Assembly: GCA_029552945.1 (NCBI GenBank)
Contig: JAKPDD010000043.1
Coordinates: 70,516 to 134,515 of the forward strand
From: Spirochaetota bacterium
GTDB lineage: Bacteria > Spirochaetota > GWB1-36-13 > JAKPDD01
Reading direction: 5' to 3'
Length of the DNA: 64,000 bases
Part shown: one piece after another, positions 47,547 to 55,659 of the stretch
How the letters are laid out: the number at the start of each line of letters is the position of its first letter
Position numbering within the stretch: position 1 is the stretch's first letter
Translations under genes and position numbers: made by a program
The notes under the pieces: model-generated
Database searches by the model: none
The model's input: the letters and a program-made list of their open reading frames with translations, nothing else
What the model was told of the DNA's origin: nothing

Positions 47547-48266
47547 TTAGCCCCCAATACTGGTTTTTTCTTTCATTAATTTTAATATATAATTCTTTAT
47601 TCTTCCTATATCAAGTGGATTTATCTCCTTAAAAGATAATCCAATTATTTTATCTTTGATAATACTTTTAACTGTTCCAGTAAAGCTAAAACTAATATCA
47701 TCAATTTCAATATTTACTTTTACATTTTTTCCCTGAAATATGAGGTATTTGTTTATATTGTCCTTTACTATTATTCCTATTCCCCCAAGACTTATATCTT
47801 TAACTTTTCCTATATATTTTTTATTTGCTTCTTTTATATCTATTATTGCTATATTATGATTTGATTTTATGTCGAATCTTGGATGTTTTCTCAAATATTT
47901 TGATGGTTGTTTTAGTATCCTTTCTATATAATAGATTATCATATTTAACATTTCTGGTAATGAACATGGCTTTGGTATTATAGCATAAATCCTGTTTTCT
48001 TTAATAATTTTAGTTATATTAAAGTTTGATGACAGTGTATTAATTATTATTTCTACCTTTTCTGATAACATTCTTATTCTGTTTAAAACCTCTTCTGTAT
48101 TTTTGAAATGTTCGTAATCTATAATAAGTACATCGGCTGTATTTTCTTCAAAGAAACTTATTAATTTTTTTTCTTCTGTAATTCCTATTACCTCATGTTG
48201 TTCGTTAGTTAATGCAAAATAAAAAAAATCAATAATATTATTAGGAAAGCTTAATAGTATTTTCAT
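47547..48266 (-). CDS. PilZ-domain c-di-GMP receptor with N-terminal receiver-like domain
   Basis: 239 residues. The first ~115 fold like a response-regulator receiver (VLIIDYEHF strand with Asp, IIPKPCSLPEM with the lysine), but the N-terminal acidic pair is missing, so phosphorylation is doubtful. The PilZ domain from about 128 has both c-di-GMP motifs, RKHPR (RxxxR) and DISLGG (DxSxxG). Its stop is one base from cheW, suggesting c-di-GMP input into chemotaxis or motility. Confidence 0.9.
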   Translation of the reverse strand: MKILLSFPNNIIDFFYFALTNEQHEVIGITEEKKLISFFEENTADVLIIDYEHFKNTEEVLNRIRMLSEKVEIIINTLSSNFNITKIIKENRIYAIIPKPCSLPEMLNMIIYYIERILKQPSKYLRKHPRFDIKSNHNIAIIDIKEANKKYIGKVKDISLGGIGIIVKDNINKYLIFQGKNVKVNIEIDDISFSFTGTVKSIIKDKIIGLSFKEINPLDIGRIKNYILKLMKEKTSIGG

Positions 48267-48295
48267 AAAAAAATTTATAAGAAAGCTTAAATATT

Positions 48296-48820
48296 TTAAA
48301 ACTTTCTTATTGCAACAACCTTATTTCTTGTTGACTTATTAAAACCATAGCATATATTCCAATATTCTACAGCAGCACATAGTGCATTACCACCATCCTC
48401 TTCATCGCTCTGCTCTGTTTTAAAAGCGACATATTTCATCATTTCCTCAAAATCACCACTTAATAAAGCTTCCTGTCTTTTTCTGAAAAAATCATTCCAT
48501 TCCTCTAGTTTTTTGAACCCTTGTCCCTCATCCTGTACTATCATTTTTATCTCTTTTTCTTTTTCATCAAACTTATACCATACCTTGATTTTTTTACTTG
48601 GAACACATTTATTACCATGTTTAATAGCATTTTTTATTATTTCGCTTACCTGTTGTTCCAACAAGTTTATCTCTTTAAATTGTTCTGGTGCTTTTTGTAC
48701 TATAAATACAGCAAATGATCTAATCTGATTATATAAACTCGGAAACTCTTTATAGTACATACCTTCTGTCTTGAAGTATTCATGGTTATCGTCTAAAAGT
48801 TGTATCTGTAAAACTTCCAA
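48296..48820 (-). CDS. RsbW-like GHKL ATPase-fold regulator
   Basis: 174 residues. The N box VSEIIKNAIKHGNKC near 80-94, G1-type VQDEGQGFKKL near 117, and a distal DGGNALCAAVEYWN block in place of the usual G2 box. I recall this last block from spirochaete ATP-binding proteins. Likely an anti-sigma or switch kinase; partner unknown. The start is TTG 48820 with a perfect GGAGGG site. Confidence 0.83.
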   Translation of the reverse strand: MEVLQIQLLDDNHEYFKTEGMYYKEFPSLYNQIRSFAVFIVQKAPEQFKEINLLEQQVSEIIKNAIKHGNKCVPSKKIKVWYKFDEKEKEIKMIVQDEGQGFKKLEEWNDFFRKRQEALLSGDFEEMMKYVAFKTEQSDEEDGGNALCAAVEYWNICYGFNKSTRNKVVAIRKF

Positions 48821-49122
48821 TTTAACCCTCCAAAATATTTATTTTGAACTCGAAAGTTCAATGAGTTCTAAAGTAATTCAAAAAAATTTATTTTTTAAAA
48901 TTTAACTATAATTAAATACAAAAATATTTTTATTATAATAAGTCAATATAAAAATCGGTCTTAAATAATTAAATAGTTAAAATATTTTTTTATTTTTATT
49001 TATCTAGATTATTAAATTGAAGAATTATTATTTAATAAATATAGAAAATAAGAACAATTTTAATATAAAACTTAAGTTTTATAAATTTAATTAAATCTAA
49101 TCTTTAAAAGTAGGGGGACAGA
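48821..49122. promoter_or_regulatory. Divergent intergenic region with a 7-bp hairpin
   Basis: 302 AT-rich bases between the RsbW-like and PHA-synthase-like genes. TTGAACT (48844-48850) and AGTTCAA (48855-48861) flank CGAA; on the minus strand this is a stem with a TTCG loop about 25 nt upstream of the TTG start of the 48820 gene. It may be an operator or an RNA element. No gene is seen. Confidence 0.4.
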
Positions 49123-50559
49123 ATGAAAAATCTTTTAGACTTAAGTTATTCTGAGAGAATAACCCAGAATATAAACGATCTTAGCATAAGTTTTATAGAA
49201 AAGTCTTTTGAAAACTATTCTAAGGGACTGGAAGACATAATGAATACATTTGGTCTTAGCAGGTATTTTCTTTCAAGGATATTTGATGGTGGTATAGTTC
49301 CTACTGTAACTTCTTTACTTGAAATTGAAAGAGATATTACAGATGGTTGGTTACAGGTTCTTTATGGTCAAAGAGAGTTTACTGATTACTATAATGAAAT
49401 TAGTAACAGAGTTATGGCAGGTTCTAAATATGAAAAACTTATGAATACTTATGGAAAAGAATTGTTTGGTTCTGCAAAGTTTGATGGTGAAAAGGTACTT
49501 GCTCAGAATAATCATCTTATTTTGTATTATATACCTCCTAAGAATGGTGTTACTCCTAATGGTATAGCTATTTTTCATGCAGGTGGTATATTGCCTTATA
49601 GTGATAAGATATTCAGATTTTTACCAGAGGCAAACTTTTTTGAAAGATTTACTGAAAAAGGTTTTGCTATATATTCAGTTGAACTTAATGGTGATAAAGA
49701 TACTATTAAAAACTATGGTGAACTTACACTTGAAAAATATGTTGATTATTTAGATGAGTTCAGTAAAATAGCTTTTGAACATAATGGAAAGCAAAAAATG
49801 ATAATAGAAGGATATTGTGGCCTTGGTATGCAAGCTTATGCGTTTTTAATGGCAAAGCCTGAAGTTGCAGAAGAAAGATTTAAAGCAGCAATGACTTTTG
49901 TTGCACCAATTGATGGAAGAAAATGTGAAATATTAGCTGAAATAATGATTAAAATGCCTCAAAATCTTCTTTTAACTCACTTTACTATAGCAAACTTATT
50001 AGGTGGTGGTGTTGTTTCAGGTGATAGTTTAAGAAGGACTCAGGATATAGCGTTAAGAGGTTTCTTCCCTAAGACAAAGTTTGGAAGGTTTATTACAGGA
50101 TGGAAAGCAAAAGACTATGCAAATGTTAATTCAATAGAAGATCTTACTCCTGCTCAGAGGAAAGACCTTGCTGGTGCTTACTGGATATCTGCAGAAAACT
50201 GTAATAGGTATCCTGTACCAGTTGATCTTGCAAGATATTCGGCAAGATTATTTAGGATTGGTATTGCTGATAATGGTGATCTTCCTTATACTTACAAAGG
50301 AAAGAAACTCTCTTTTGCCGATCTTTACAAAAAAACAGGTTTAAAACTAATTGGTTTTTATGGGGCTAAAGATAGACTAGTCCCCCACCAAACAGCTGAA
50401 ATACTTAATAAGATATTTAAAGATAGATATATTCATATTGTTCATGAAAATGCAGGACATATATCTTATGTACTTTCACCAGAGGTTTGGGATAAGAACA
50501 ACAAAAAAGCTTTAGTTCCTAATCCTATTGAAGAAATTGTAAGAGTTTATAATTCTTAG
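49123..50559 (+). CDS. PHA-synthase-like alpha/beta hydrolase (divergent PhaC)
   Basis: 478 residues resembling class I/III polyhydroxyalkanoate synthases. The nucleophile elbow is EGYCGLGMQAY with Cys232 (PhaC style GxCxxG), the aspartate is in FYGAKDRLVPHQT and the histidine in ENAGHISYVLSP. The N-terminal 120 residues are helical. It may be a genuine second synthase, or a depolymerase or acyltransferase relative. GGGGG lies ahead of ATG 49123. Monocistronic, ended by a terminator at 50570. Confidence 0.78.
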   Translation: MKNLLDLSYSERITQNINDLSISFIEKSFENYSKGLEDIMNTFGLSRYFLSRIFDGGIVPTVTSLLEIERDITDGWLQVLYGQREFTDYYNEISNRVMAGSKYEKLMNTYGKELFGSAKFDGEKVLAQNNHLILYYIPPKNGVTPNGIAIFHAGGILPYSDKIFRFLPEANFFERFTEKGFAIYSVELNGDKDTIKNYGELTLEKYVDYLDEFSKIAFEHNGKQKMIIEGYCGLGMQAYAFLMAKPEVAEERFKAAMTFVAPIDGRKCEILAEIMIKMPQNLLLTHFTIANLLGGGVVSGDSLRRTQDIALRGFFPKTKFGRFITGWKAKDYANVNSIEDLTPAQRKDLAGAYWISAENCNRYPVPVDLARYSARLFRIGIADNGDLPYTYKGKKLSFADLYKKTGLKLIGFYGAKDRLVPHQTAEILNKIFKDRYIHIVHENAGHISYVLSPEVWDKNNKKALVPNPIEEIVRVYNS

Positions 50560-50569
50560 ATAAGATAAA

Positions 50570-50596
50570 GGAGGGTTTATTCCCTCCATCTTTTTT
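50570..50596 (+). terminator. Terminator after the PHA-synthase-like gene
   Basis: GGAGGG (50570-50575) and CCCTCC (50582-50587) form a stem around TTTATT, followed by ATCTTTTTT. Confidence 0.85.
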
Positions 50597-50731
50597 ATAT
50601 GCAGTATTGATAATCTAAAAAAATCTATAATATATACCTATTCTAGATTATTTATATAATTTTTTTGTTTTTTTAATTTTTTGTTACTTTGATATATATC
50701 AAGAGAAATAAAATATAAAGGAGAAGAGCTT

Positions 50732-51298
50732 ATGAAAAAATTAATTGTACTCTTTTTATTAATTTTTTCTGTGTCATTATTTGCACAGGAAGAAGGTAAT
50801 AGTAAAAGTGACTGGTATATAGGATTTGGTATAGGTGGTGGTGATGCAAAGTTTGATGATGGTAGTAAATTTAGTAATGTAACAACACCAATATCCATAT
50901 GGTTTGGTGTTGGAGCCATAATTAATGACTCTATTCATTTTGGTCTTGATATTTCTGCTGTTGCTGCTATTAACGAAGAAAATGATCCTATTTTTGGGAA
51001 AATTAAAGAGCATTATCAACTTAACAGATATTATGCTGCTTTAACATATTTTCCTTTTTATGAAGGTCTATTTTTTAGAGCAGGAGCTGGTCTAAGTGTG
51101 TATTTGGCGAAATTGGAAGTTTCAGGTATTGAGTTTTCAGATTCTACAAATGGATTTGGTGGATTGATTGGTATAGGATATTGTTTTAATATTAGTGATT
51201 CTTTTAATATAGGTATAAACTTTGATTTTGATTATAGTTCATTTTCTGAAGGTGATATAAAATCTTATCAAATTTATATATCATTTAATTGGTTTTAA
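50732..51298 (+). CDS. Small outer-membrane beta-barrel protein
   Basis: 188 residues. A clear signal peptide cut after LFAQ (about residue 19) precedes alternating amphipathic strands (WYIGFGIGGGDAKF, TTPISIWFGVGAIIN, FFRAGAGLSVYLA, YQIYISFNWF). It ends in phenylalanine, as outer-membrane barrels do. Eight strands fit the length, like OmpA/OmpX-type barrels. AAAGGAG lies 8 bp before ATG 50732. Function unknown. Confidence 0.8.
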   Translation: MKKLIVLFLLIFSVSLFAQEEGNSKSDWYIGFGIGGGDAKFDDGSKFSNVTTPISIWFGVGAIINDSIHFGLDISAVAAINEENDPIFGKIKEHYQLNRYYAALTYFPFYEGLFFRAGAGLSVYLAKLEVSGIEFSDSTNGFGGLIGIGYCFNISDSFNIGINFDFDYSSFSEGDIKSYQIYISFNWF

Positions 51299-51452
51299 TT
51301 TTTAAAGTTATATTATAAATTTTATAACCTGAATTTTTAACTTTATTATCTTTTAATAATCTAAGATGATTTAATAAAAATACGAGTAATAACTTTTTAA
51401 ACTTAATTTTTAAGTTATTCTTTTAAGATTGCTACTATGCTTGAATCTTAAG

Positions 51453-51644
51453 TTATATAACCTTTTCTACTTTTTCAGCTTTCAAACACTTTGTACAAAC
51501 TTTAACAGTTTTAATTGCACCATTAATTAATGCTTTTATTTTATGAGTATTTGGTTTCCACTCTCTTCTTGTTTTCCTGTTAGAGTGAGATACATTATTA
51601 CCAAAAGTAGTGCTTTTACCACATATATCACACTTTCTTGACAT
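51453..51644 (-). CDS. rpmB: 50S ribosomal protein L28
   Basis: 63 residues. Zinc-ribbon type with two Cys pairs: SRKCDICGKSTTFGNNVSHS and KVCTKCLKAE. The block SNRKTRREWKPNT is diagnostic for L28. ATG 51644 is used because GGGGGAT precedes it; an ATG-less extension upstream adds four non-conserved residues. A TTAAGATT/AATCTTAA inverted repeat (51423-51451) lies just past its stop but without a T-run. Confidence 0.95.
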   Translation of the reverse strand: MSRKCDICGKSTTFGNNVSHSNRKTRREWKPNTHKIKALINGAIKTVKVCTKCLKAEKVEKVI

Positions 51645-51808
51645 ATAATCCCCCAATATATAGTTAATTAGTTATTATGCTAATATCATAAATCAATTTT
51701 TATGACAATAAAAATTAATAAAATAATTAAAATTTTTGAAATAATAGTTTAAAATATCTATCTTTTAATATGGTATAATAAAGAATTTTAATAAAAAGGA
51801 GATTTTTA

Positions 51809-53299
51809 ATGATTAATGTAGTTGAGTGGGTAAAAAATAGAATAATAGATGATGAAATTGAAAGGTATACTGATAATGGAAGAGACTTTATTAATGATGA
51901 TTATATTGAGTCCCTTATTAATAACGCTAACAATAAAAAACCAGATCCTAAGAAGATAAGGGATATATTAAATAAATCTCTTGCTATACAGACACTTAGT
52001 TTAGAGGATGTAGCAGAACTTATAAAAGTTAGTGACCCTGACCTTATAGAGGAGATGAAAGAGGTAGCCCATAAAATAAAGTTAAAAGTTTATGATAACA
52101 GGATTGTTACTTTTGCACCCCTTTACATGGGTAATTTATGTGTGAATAATTGTCTTTACTGTGGTTTTAGAGATGATAATTCTATTATAAAAAGAAGAGT
52201 TCTTAACATAAAAGAGATAGAAGATGAGGTTAAAGTCCTTGCAGGTGAGATAGGACATAAAAGGCTTATTGTTGTTTATGGTGAACATCCTTCAACAGAT
52301 GTCAACTATATTGCAAAGTCTCTTGAGACTATATATAATGTAAAGGTTAAAGTAAGGAATGGTTGGGGGCAGATAAGAAGGGTTAATGTAAATGCAGCAC
52401 CAATGCAAATAAAAGAACTTGAGGTTTTAAGAGATATTGGTATAGGAACTTTTCAAGTTTTTCAGGAAACATATCATAAAAAAACATATTCATATGTTCA
52501 TCCGTCAAATACAATAAAAGGTAATTATCTATGGAGACTCTATTCTATGCATAGGGCTCTTGAGGCTGGTATAGATGATGTTGGCATAGGAGCTTTATTT
52601 GGACTTTATGACTGGAGGTTTGAAGTAATAAGCCTTGTTGCACATGCTATTGAGCTTGAAAAAAAGTTTGGAATAGGGCCCCATACAGTATCTTTCCCAA
52701 GACTTGAACCTGCTGCAAATACACCTTTTATACAGGAGACTAGGTATAGGGTAAGTGATGACGATTTTAAAAAGATAATACTTATACTTAGACTTGCAAT
52801 ACCTTATACTGGTATGATTCTTACTGCACGGGAACCTAAAGAGCTTAGGAACGAGTTGGTAGACTATGGTATAACACAGATGGATGCCTCAACAAAGATT
52901 GGTATAGGTGCCTACTCTGATAGATTGACATATCAAGAACTTGAAAAGCAGCAATTTGAAATAGGAGATACAAGAACATTGGATGAACTTATAAGAGACC
53001 TTGCTAAAAAAGGTTATATTACATCATTCTGTACAGCTGGGTACAGATGTGGTAGAACCGGCTCGAGTATAATGGACCTTTTAAGGAGTGGTAAAGAGGG
53101 TGTATTTTGTAAATTGAATGCAGTAATTACATTTAGAGAATGGCTACTTGACTTTGCAAGTAAAGAGACTGAGGAAATAGGACTTGAAATAATAAATAAA
53201 GAGTTAAGAGAGATAGAGAAAAGAATGCCAGATATATATCCAAAAGTAATTGAATACTATAAAAGGATAGAAAATGGGGAGAGGGATTTGTATTTCTGA
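51809..53299 (+). CDS. HydG/ThiH-family radical SAM tyrosine lyase, variant C-terminal cluster site
   Basis: 496 residues, HydG length (ThiH is about 370-380). The radical SAM cluster motif CVNNCLYC (Cys 111, 115, 118) is intact. HydG cleaves tyrosine to p-cresol and dehydroglycine, then uses a C-terminal CX2CX22C iron-sulfur site to make CO and cyanide for [FeFe]-hydrogenase. Here that site reads CTAGYRCGRTG: Cys408 and Cys434 are in place, but the second cysteine is Gly411, with a new Cys414 three residues later. No hydE, hydF or hydrogenase is visible. It could be a HydG variant or serve as ThiH for the thiG/thiS genes at 61-63 kb. AAGGAG precedes ATG 51809. Confidence 0.85.
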   Translation: MINVVEWVKNRIIDDEIERYTDNGRDFINDDYIESLINNANNKKPDPKKIRDILNKSLAIQTLSLEDVAELIKVSDPDLIEEMKEVAHKIKLKVYDNRIVTFAPLYMGNLCVNNCLYCGFRDDNSIIKRRVLNIKEIEDEVKVLAGEIGHKRLIVVYGEHPSTDVNYIAKSLETIYNVKVKVRNGWGQIRRVNVNAAPMQIKELEVLRDIGIGTFQVFQETYHKKTYSYVHPSNTIKGNYLWRLYSMHRALEAGIDDVGIGALFGLYDWRFEVISLVAHAIELEKKFGIGPHTVSFPRLEPAANTPFIQETRYRVSDDDFKKIILILRLAIPYTGMILTAREPKELRNELVDYGITQMDASTKIGIGAYSDRLTYQELEKQQFEIGDTRTLDELIRDLAKKGYITSFCTAGYRCGRTGSSIMDLLRSGKEGVFCKLNAVITFREWLLDFASKETEEIGLEIINKELREIEKRMPDIYPKVIEYYKRIENGERDLYF

Positions 53300-53540
53300 T
53301 CTTGAACAATATCTTAAAGAGTTAAGTAAAACTTATAATTGTGGTGGTATTTGGATATGTAAAAAATTTGGGAAAAGATTATCATTTATTGCAGGTGTAA
53401 GACCTGTTAAACTTATTCCACCTATATCTATGGAGGTAAATAAAGACTATGTACTTTTCATTGAAGATGATAGTAATATTGATGAGAATGAAAGAAGAAA
53501 TATACTAAATAAAATTCATTCATATTTATTATTTTCTTAA
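53274..53540 (+). CDS. Small protein overlapping the hydG-like gene, unknown
   Basis: 88 residues. Starts inside the last 26 bp of the hydG-like gene at ATG 53274 with AGGA 7-8 bp ahead. The sequence has a compact alpha/beta look: CGGIWICKKFGKRLSFIAGV, then PPISMEVNKDYVLFIED. Two cysteines (near 22 and 28) are present. It does not resemble the TM1266-type hydrogenase regulator. Tight coupling suggests it works with the radical SAM enzyme; no family recognised. Confidence 0.68.
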   Translation: MGRGICISDLEQYLKELSKTYNCGGIWICKKFGKRLSFIAGVRPVKLIPPISMEVNKDYVLFIEDDSNIDENERRNILNKIHSYLLFS

Positions 53541-53590
53541 TATTATTTTGAAAATAATAGAATTAATAGATAAAAAATTTAAATAAAACA

Positions 53591-53632
53591 AATTTAGATA
53601 TTTCTTGACATTTTATCTAAATTCTTTATTAT
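53591..53632 (+). promoter_or_regulatory. Promoter and overlapping operator of the PHA operon
   Basis: TTGACA (53605-53610) and TATTAT (53627-53632), 16 bp apart, form a sigma-70 promoter. A perfect 10-bp inverted repeat AATTTAGATA (53591-53600) / TATCTAAATT (53614-53623) surrounds the -35 box with a 13-bp spacer, a layout typical of a repressor operator. The first gene starts at 53667. Confidence 0.6.
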
Positions 53633-53666
53633 TTAAATATGGAAAAAAATAAATGGAGGCATTATA

Positions 53667-54143
53667 ATGAAGGTAAAAGATATAATGACAAATAAGGTAC
53701 TTACAGTAAATAAAAATATGACTGTTAAAGAGTTTGTAAGGATTATGGAAGAGAACAAGATAACAGGAGCTCCAGTTGTTGATGATAATGGTAATCTTAT
53801 TGGCATAATATCAGTTGCTGATGTTATAAAAAGGAGTAATTATATTAATAAAGAGCTTGCTCATTGTGAAGATTGTGTAGAACTTGATCCAACTACTGGC
53901 ATGATTGAGATCCATAAGTATTATACTGATGAACTTTTTGAAAAGAATATAGGATGTCTTATGACACCGAAAGAAAAAATTATAAGTGTATCACCGGATG
54001 ATGATGTTGAAACTGTGGCAGAAAGGTTTGTTGAGACTCCTGTACATAGACTTCTTGTTATGAAAGATAATAAAATAGTTGGGATAGTAAGTACTAAAGA
54101 TGTAATGAAAGGCCTTTTGAAAAAAATGGGCAAATTAGGTTAA
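53667..54143 (+). CDS. Tandem CBS-domain protein
   Basis: 158 residues made of two CBS motifs: VKDIMTNKVLTVNKNMTVKE with GAPVVDDNGNLIGIISVADV, and CLMTPKEKIISVSPDDDVE with RLLVMKDNKIVGIVSTKDV. CBS pairs bind adenine nucleotides. Between them a 40-residue insert includes HCEDCVELD. First gene of the PHA operon, 10 bp before the PhaE-like gene; it may sense energy state for storage polymer control. GGAGG precedes the ATG. Confidence 0.9.
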   Translation: MKVKDIMTNKVLTVNKNMTVKEFVRIMEENKITGAPVVDDNGNLIGIISVADVIKRSNYINKELAHCEDCVELDPTTGMIEIHKYYTDELFEKNIGCLMTPKEKIISVSPDDDVETVAERFVETPVHRLLVMKDNKIVGIVSTKDVMKGLLKKMGKLG

Positions 54144-54153
54144 GGGGGAAATT

Positions 54154-54465
54154 ATGCTTGAAGAAATGACTAAGCTTTACCAAAAAATGATGAATGAATG
54201 GGCAAAGGATGCTACGCCAAAATGGTTTGAGTTTTTGAAAAGTGAGCCTTTTCTTAATTGGATGAAAATACTTCATATTTATATGTTTGAGGGAAGGGAA
54301 AAACTTGATAAGTTTATGGAAAATATAAATGATGTACTAAGACTTGCCTCGAAAGATGATATAAAAGACCTTGTTGATGCTCAGAGACTTGTTATTGACC
54401 TCCTTGAAGAGATAACAGATAGACTTGATAAAATAGAAAGTAAATTAAACAAAGGGGGTAAATAG
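54154..54465 (+). CDS. Short PhaE-like / phasin-like PHA synthase partner
   Basis: 103 residues, all helical and acidic: YQKMMNEWAKDATPKWFEFL, then KDDIKDLVDAQRLVIDLLEE and ITDRLDKIESKL. The C-terminal helix resembles the end of PhaE, the second subunit of class III PHA synthases, but PhaE is normally about 350 residues, so this would be a minimal version. It lies directly before phaC, with no base between stop and start, which supports the assignment. A phasin is the alternative. Confidence 0.72.
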   Translation: MLEEMTKLYQKMMNEWAKDATPKWFEFLKSEPFLNWMKILHIYMFEGREKLDKFMENINDVLRLASKDDIKDLVDAQRLVIDLLEEITDRLDKIESKLNKGGK

Positions 54466-55659
54466 ATGGAAGAGAAAAAAAAGGTTGATAGGGTTACTGA
54501 AACATTAGAGGATGTTAAACCAAAAGTAGAAAATGTTGATAATGATAACCCTTTTATAAAAGATGCTAAGTTTTTTCTTAATGAGTTTGTTATTAAAAAT
54601 ATAAACCGTATGAAAAATATGTATGATATACTTACAGGAAAATATTCTAATAAAAAAGGAGTTACCCCTTATGAAGTTATATATAGGAAAAATAGATTTA
54701 GAATATTAAGATATATTTCTAATCATCCTAAAAGATTTAAAGTTCCTATTGTATTTGTTTATGCTTTAATAAATAGGTACTATGTTCTTGATATTGCTGA
54801 AGGTAGGAGTCTTGTAGCATATTTACTTGAAAAAGGTTTTGATGTTTATATGGTTGATTGGGGTATACCTTCAAAGGTTGAGGGTAAAAATACTATTGCT
54901 GACTATATAGAAAAATACCTTGATAGGGGTGTAAATAAAATTAGAGAGATTACAGGTCAGGATAAAGTTACTATATTTGGCTATTGTCTTGGTGCTATAA
55001 TGAGTCTTATTTATTCAGCAAGGTATCCTGAAAAGGTTAAAAATCTTGCTCTTCTTACACCGCCTGTAGACTTTGGTGGTGATGATGGTGTTTTAACTGT
55101 TATGACAAATGAAAAATACCTTGACCTTGACAGAATAACTGAATATTATCAGCACTTAATTCCTGCTGATTTTTTACAGGCTGGATTTGACTTTAAAAAC
55201 CTTATTGGTACTATTCTTATGCCATCTGGTTTTTGGGAAGTTCTAGCAAATGATAAGGCACTTGAATCATTTTTCCCTATGCACCATTGGGTTCATGATA
55301 ATACTCCTATTGCTGCAACTTACTGGAAAGAATATATACAAAAGTTTTACAGAGAAAATGCTTTTATGAAAAACAGTTTAACGCTAAACGGTAGAAAGCT
55401 TAACTTTAAAGATATTAAGTGCCCTTTACTGGCAATTGCTGCCGCTTATGATGATATAGTTACACTAAAGTGTGCTGAGGGTGCGTTAAAGATAGTTGGG
55501 TCTGAAGATAAAAGTATGATAGTCAAAAAAGCAGGACATGTTGGTGTTGTAACTGGTGCAATGGCAAGTAAAGAGGTATGGCCTGACATATATTCATGGC
55601 TTGCTGCAAGGAGTGAAAGAATCAAGGTAGAGAAAGATAACATTGAGATCATAGAATAA
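54466..55659 (+). CDS. phaC: Class III polyhydroxyalkanoate synthase catalytic subunit
   Basis: Polymerises (R)-3-hydroxyacyl-CoA into storage polyester granules. 397 residues, near the class III length (about 355-360) with a charged N-terminal extension. Catalytic Cys174 is in the elbow TIFGYCLGAIMSL, Asp329 in AAAYDDIVT, His358 in KKAGHVGVVTG. Supporting blocks: TPYEVIYRKNRFRILRY, VYMVDWGIPS and the tryptophan after the elbow region in FWEVLAND. GGGGG lies before ATG 54466; the stop overlaps the next start by one base (TAATG). Confidence 0.93.
   Translation: MEEKKKVDRVTETLEDVKPKVENVDNDNPFIKDAKFFLNEFVIKNINRMKNMYDILTGKYSNKKGVTPYEVIYRKNRFRILRYISNHPKRFKVPIVFVYALINRYYVLDIAEGRSLVAYLLEKGFDVYMVDWGIPSKVEGKNTIADYIEKYLDRGVNKIREITGQDKVTIFGYCLGAIMSLIYSARYPEKVKNLALLTPPVDFGGDDGVLTVMTNEKYLDLDRITEYYQHLIPADFLQAGFDFKNLIGTILMPSGFWEVLANDKALESFFPMHHWVHDNTPIAATYWKEYIQKFYRENAFMKNSLTLNGRKLNFKDIKCPLLAIAAAYDDIVTLKCAEGALKIVGSEDKSMIVKKAGHVGVVTGAMASKEVWPDIYSWLAARSERIKVEKDNIEIIE

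Noticed and set aside
50638-50919. 93-codon minus-strand frame before the barrel gene
   Set aside because: It covers the start, ribosome site and signal peptide of the 50732 gene and has no support of its own.
51423-51451. Terminator for rpmB or the barrel gene
   Set aside because: The 8-bp TTAAGATT/AATCTTAA repeat is AT-only in most pairs, has a 13-nt loop and no T-run on either side.
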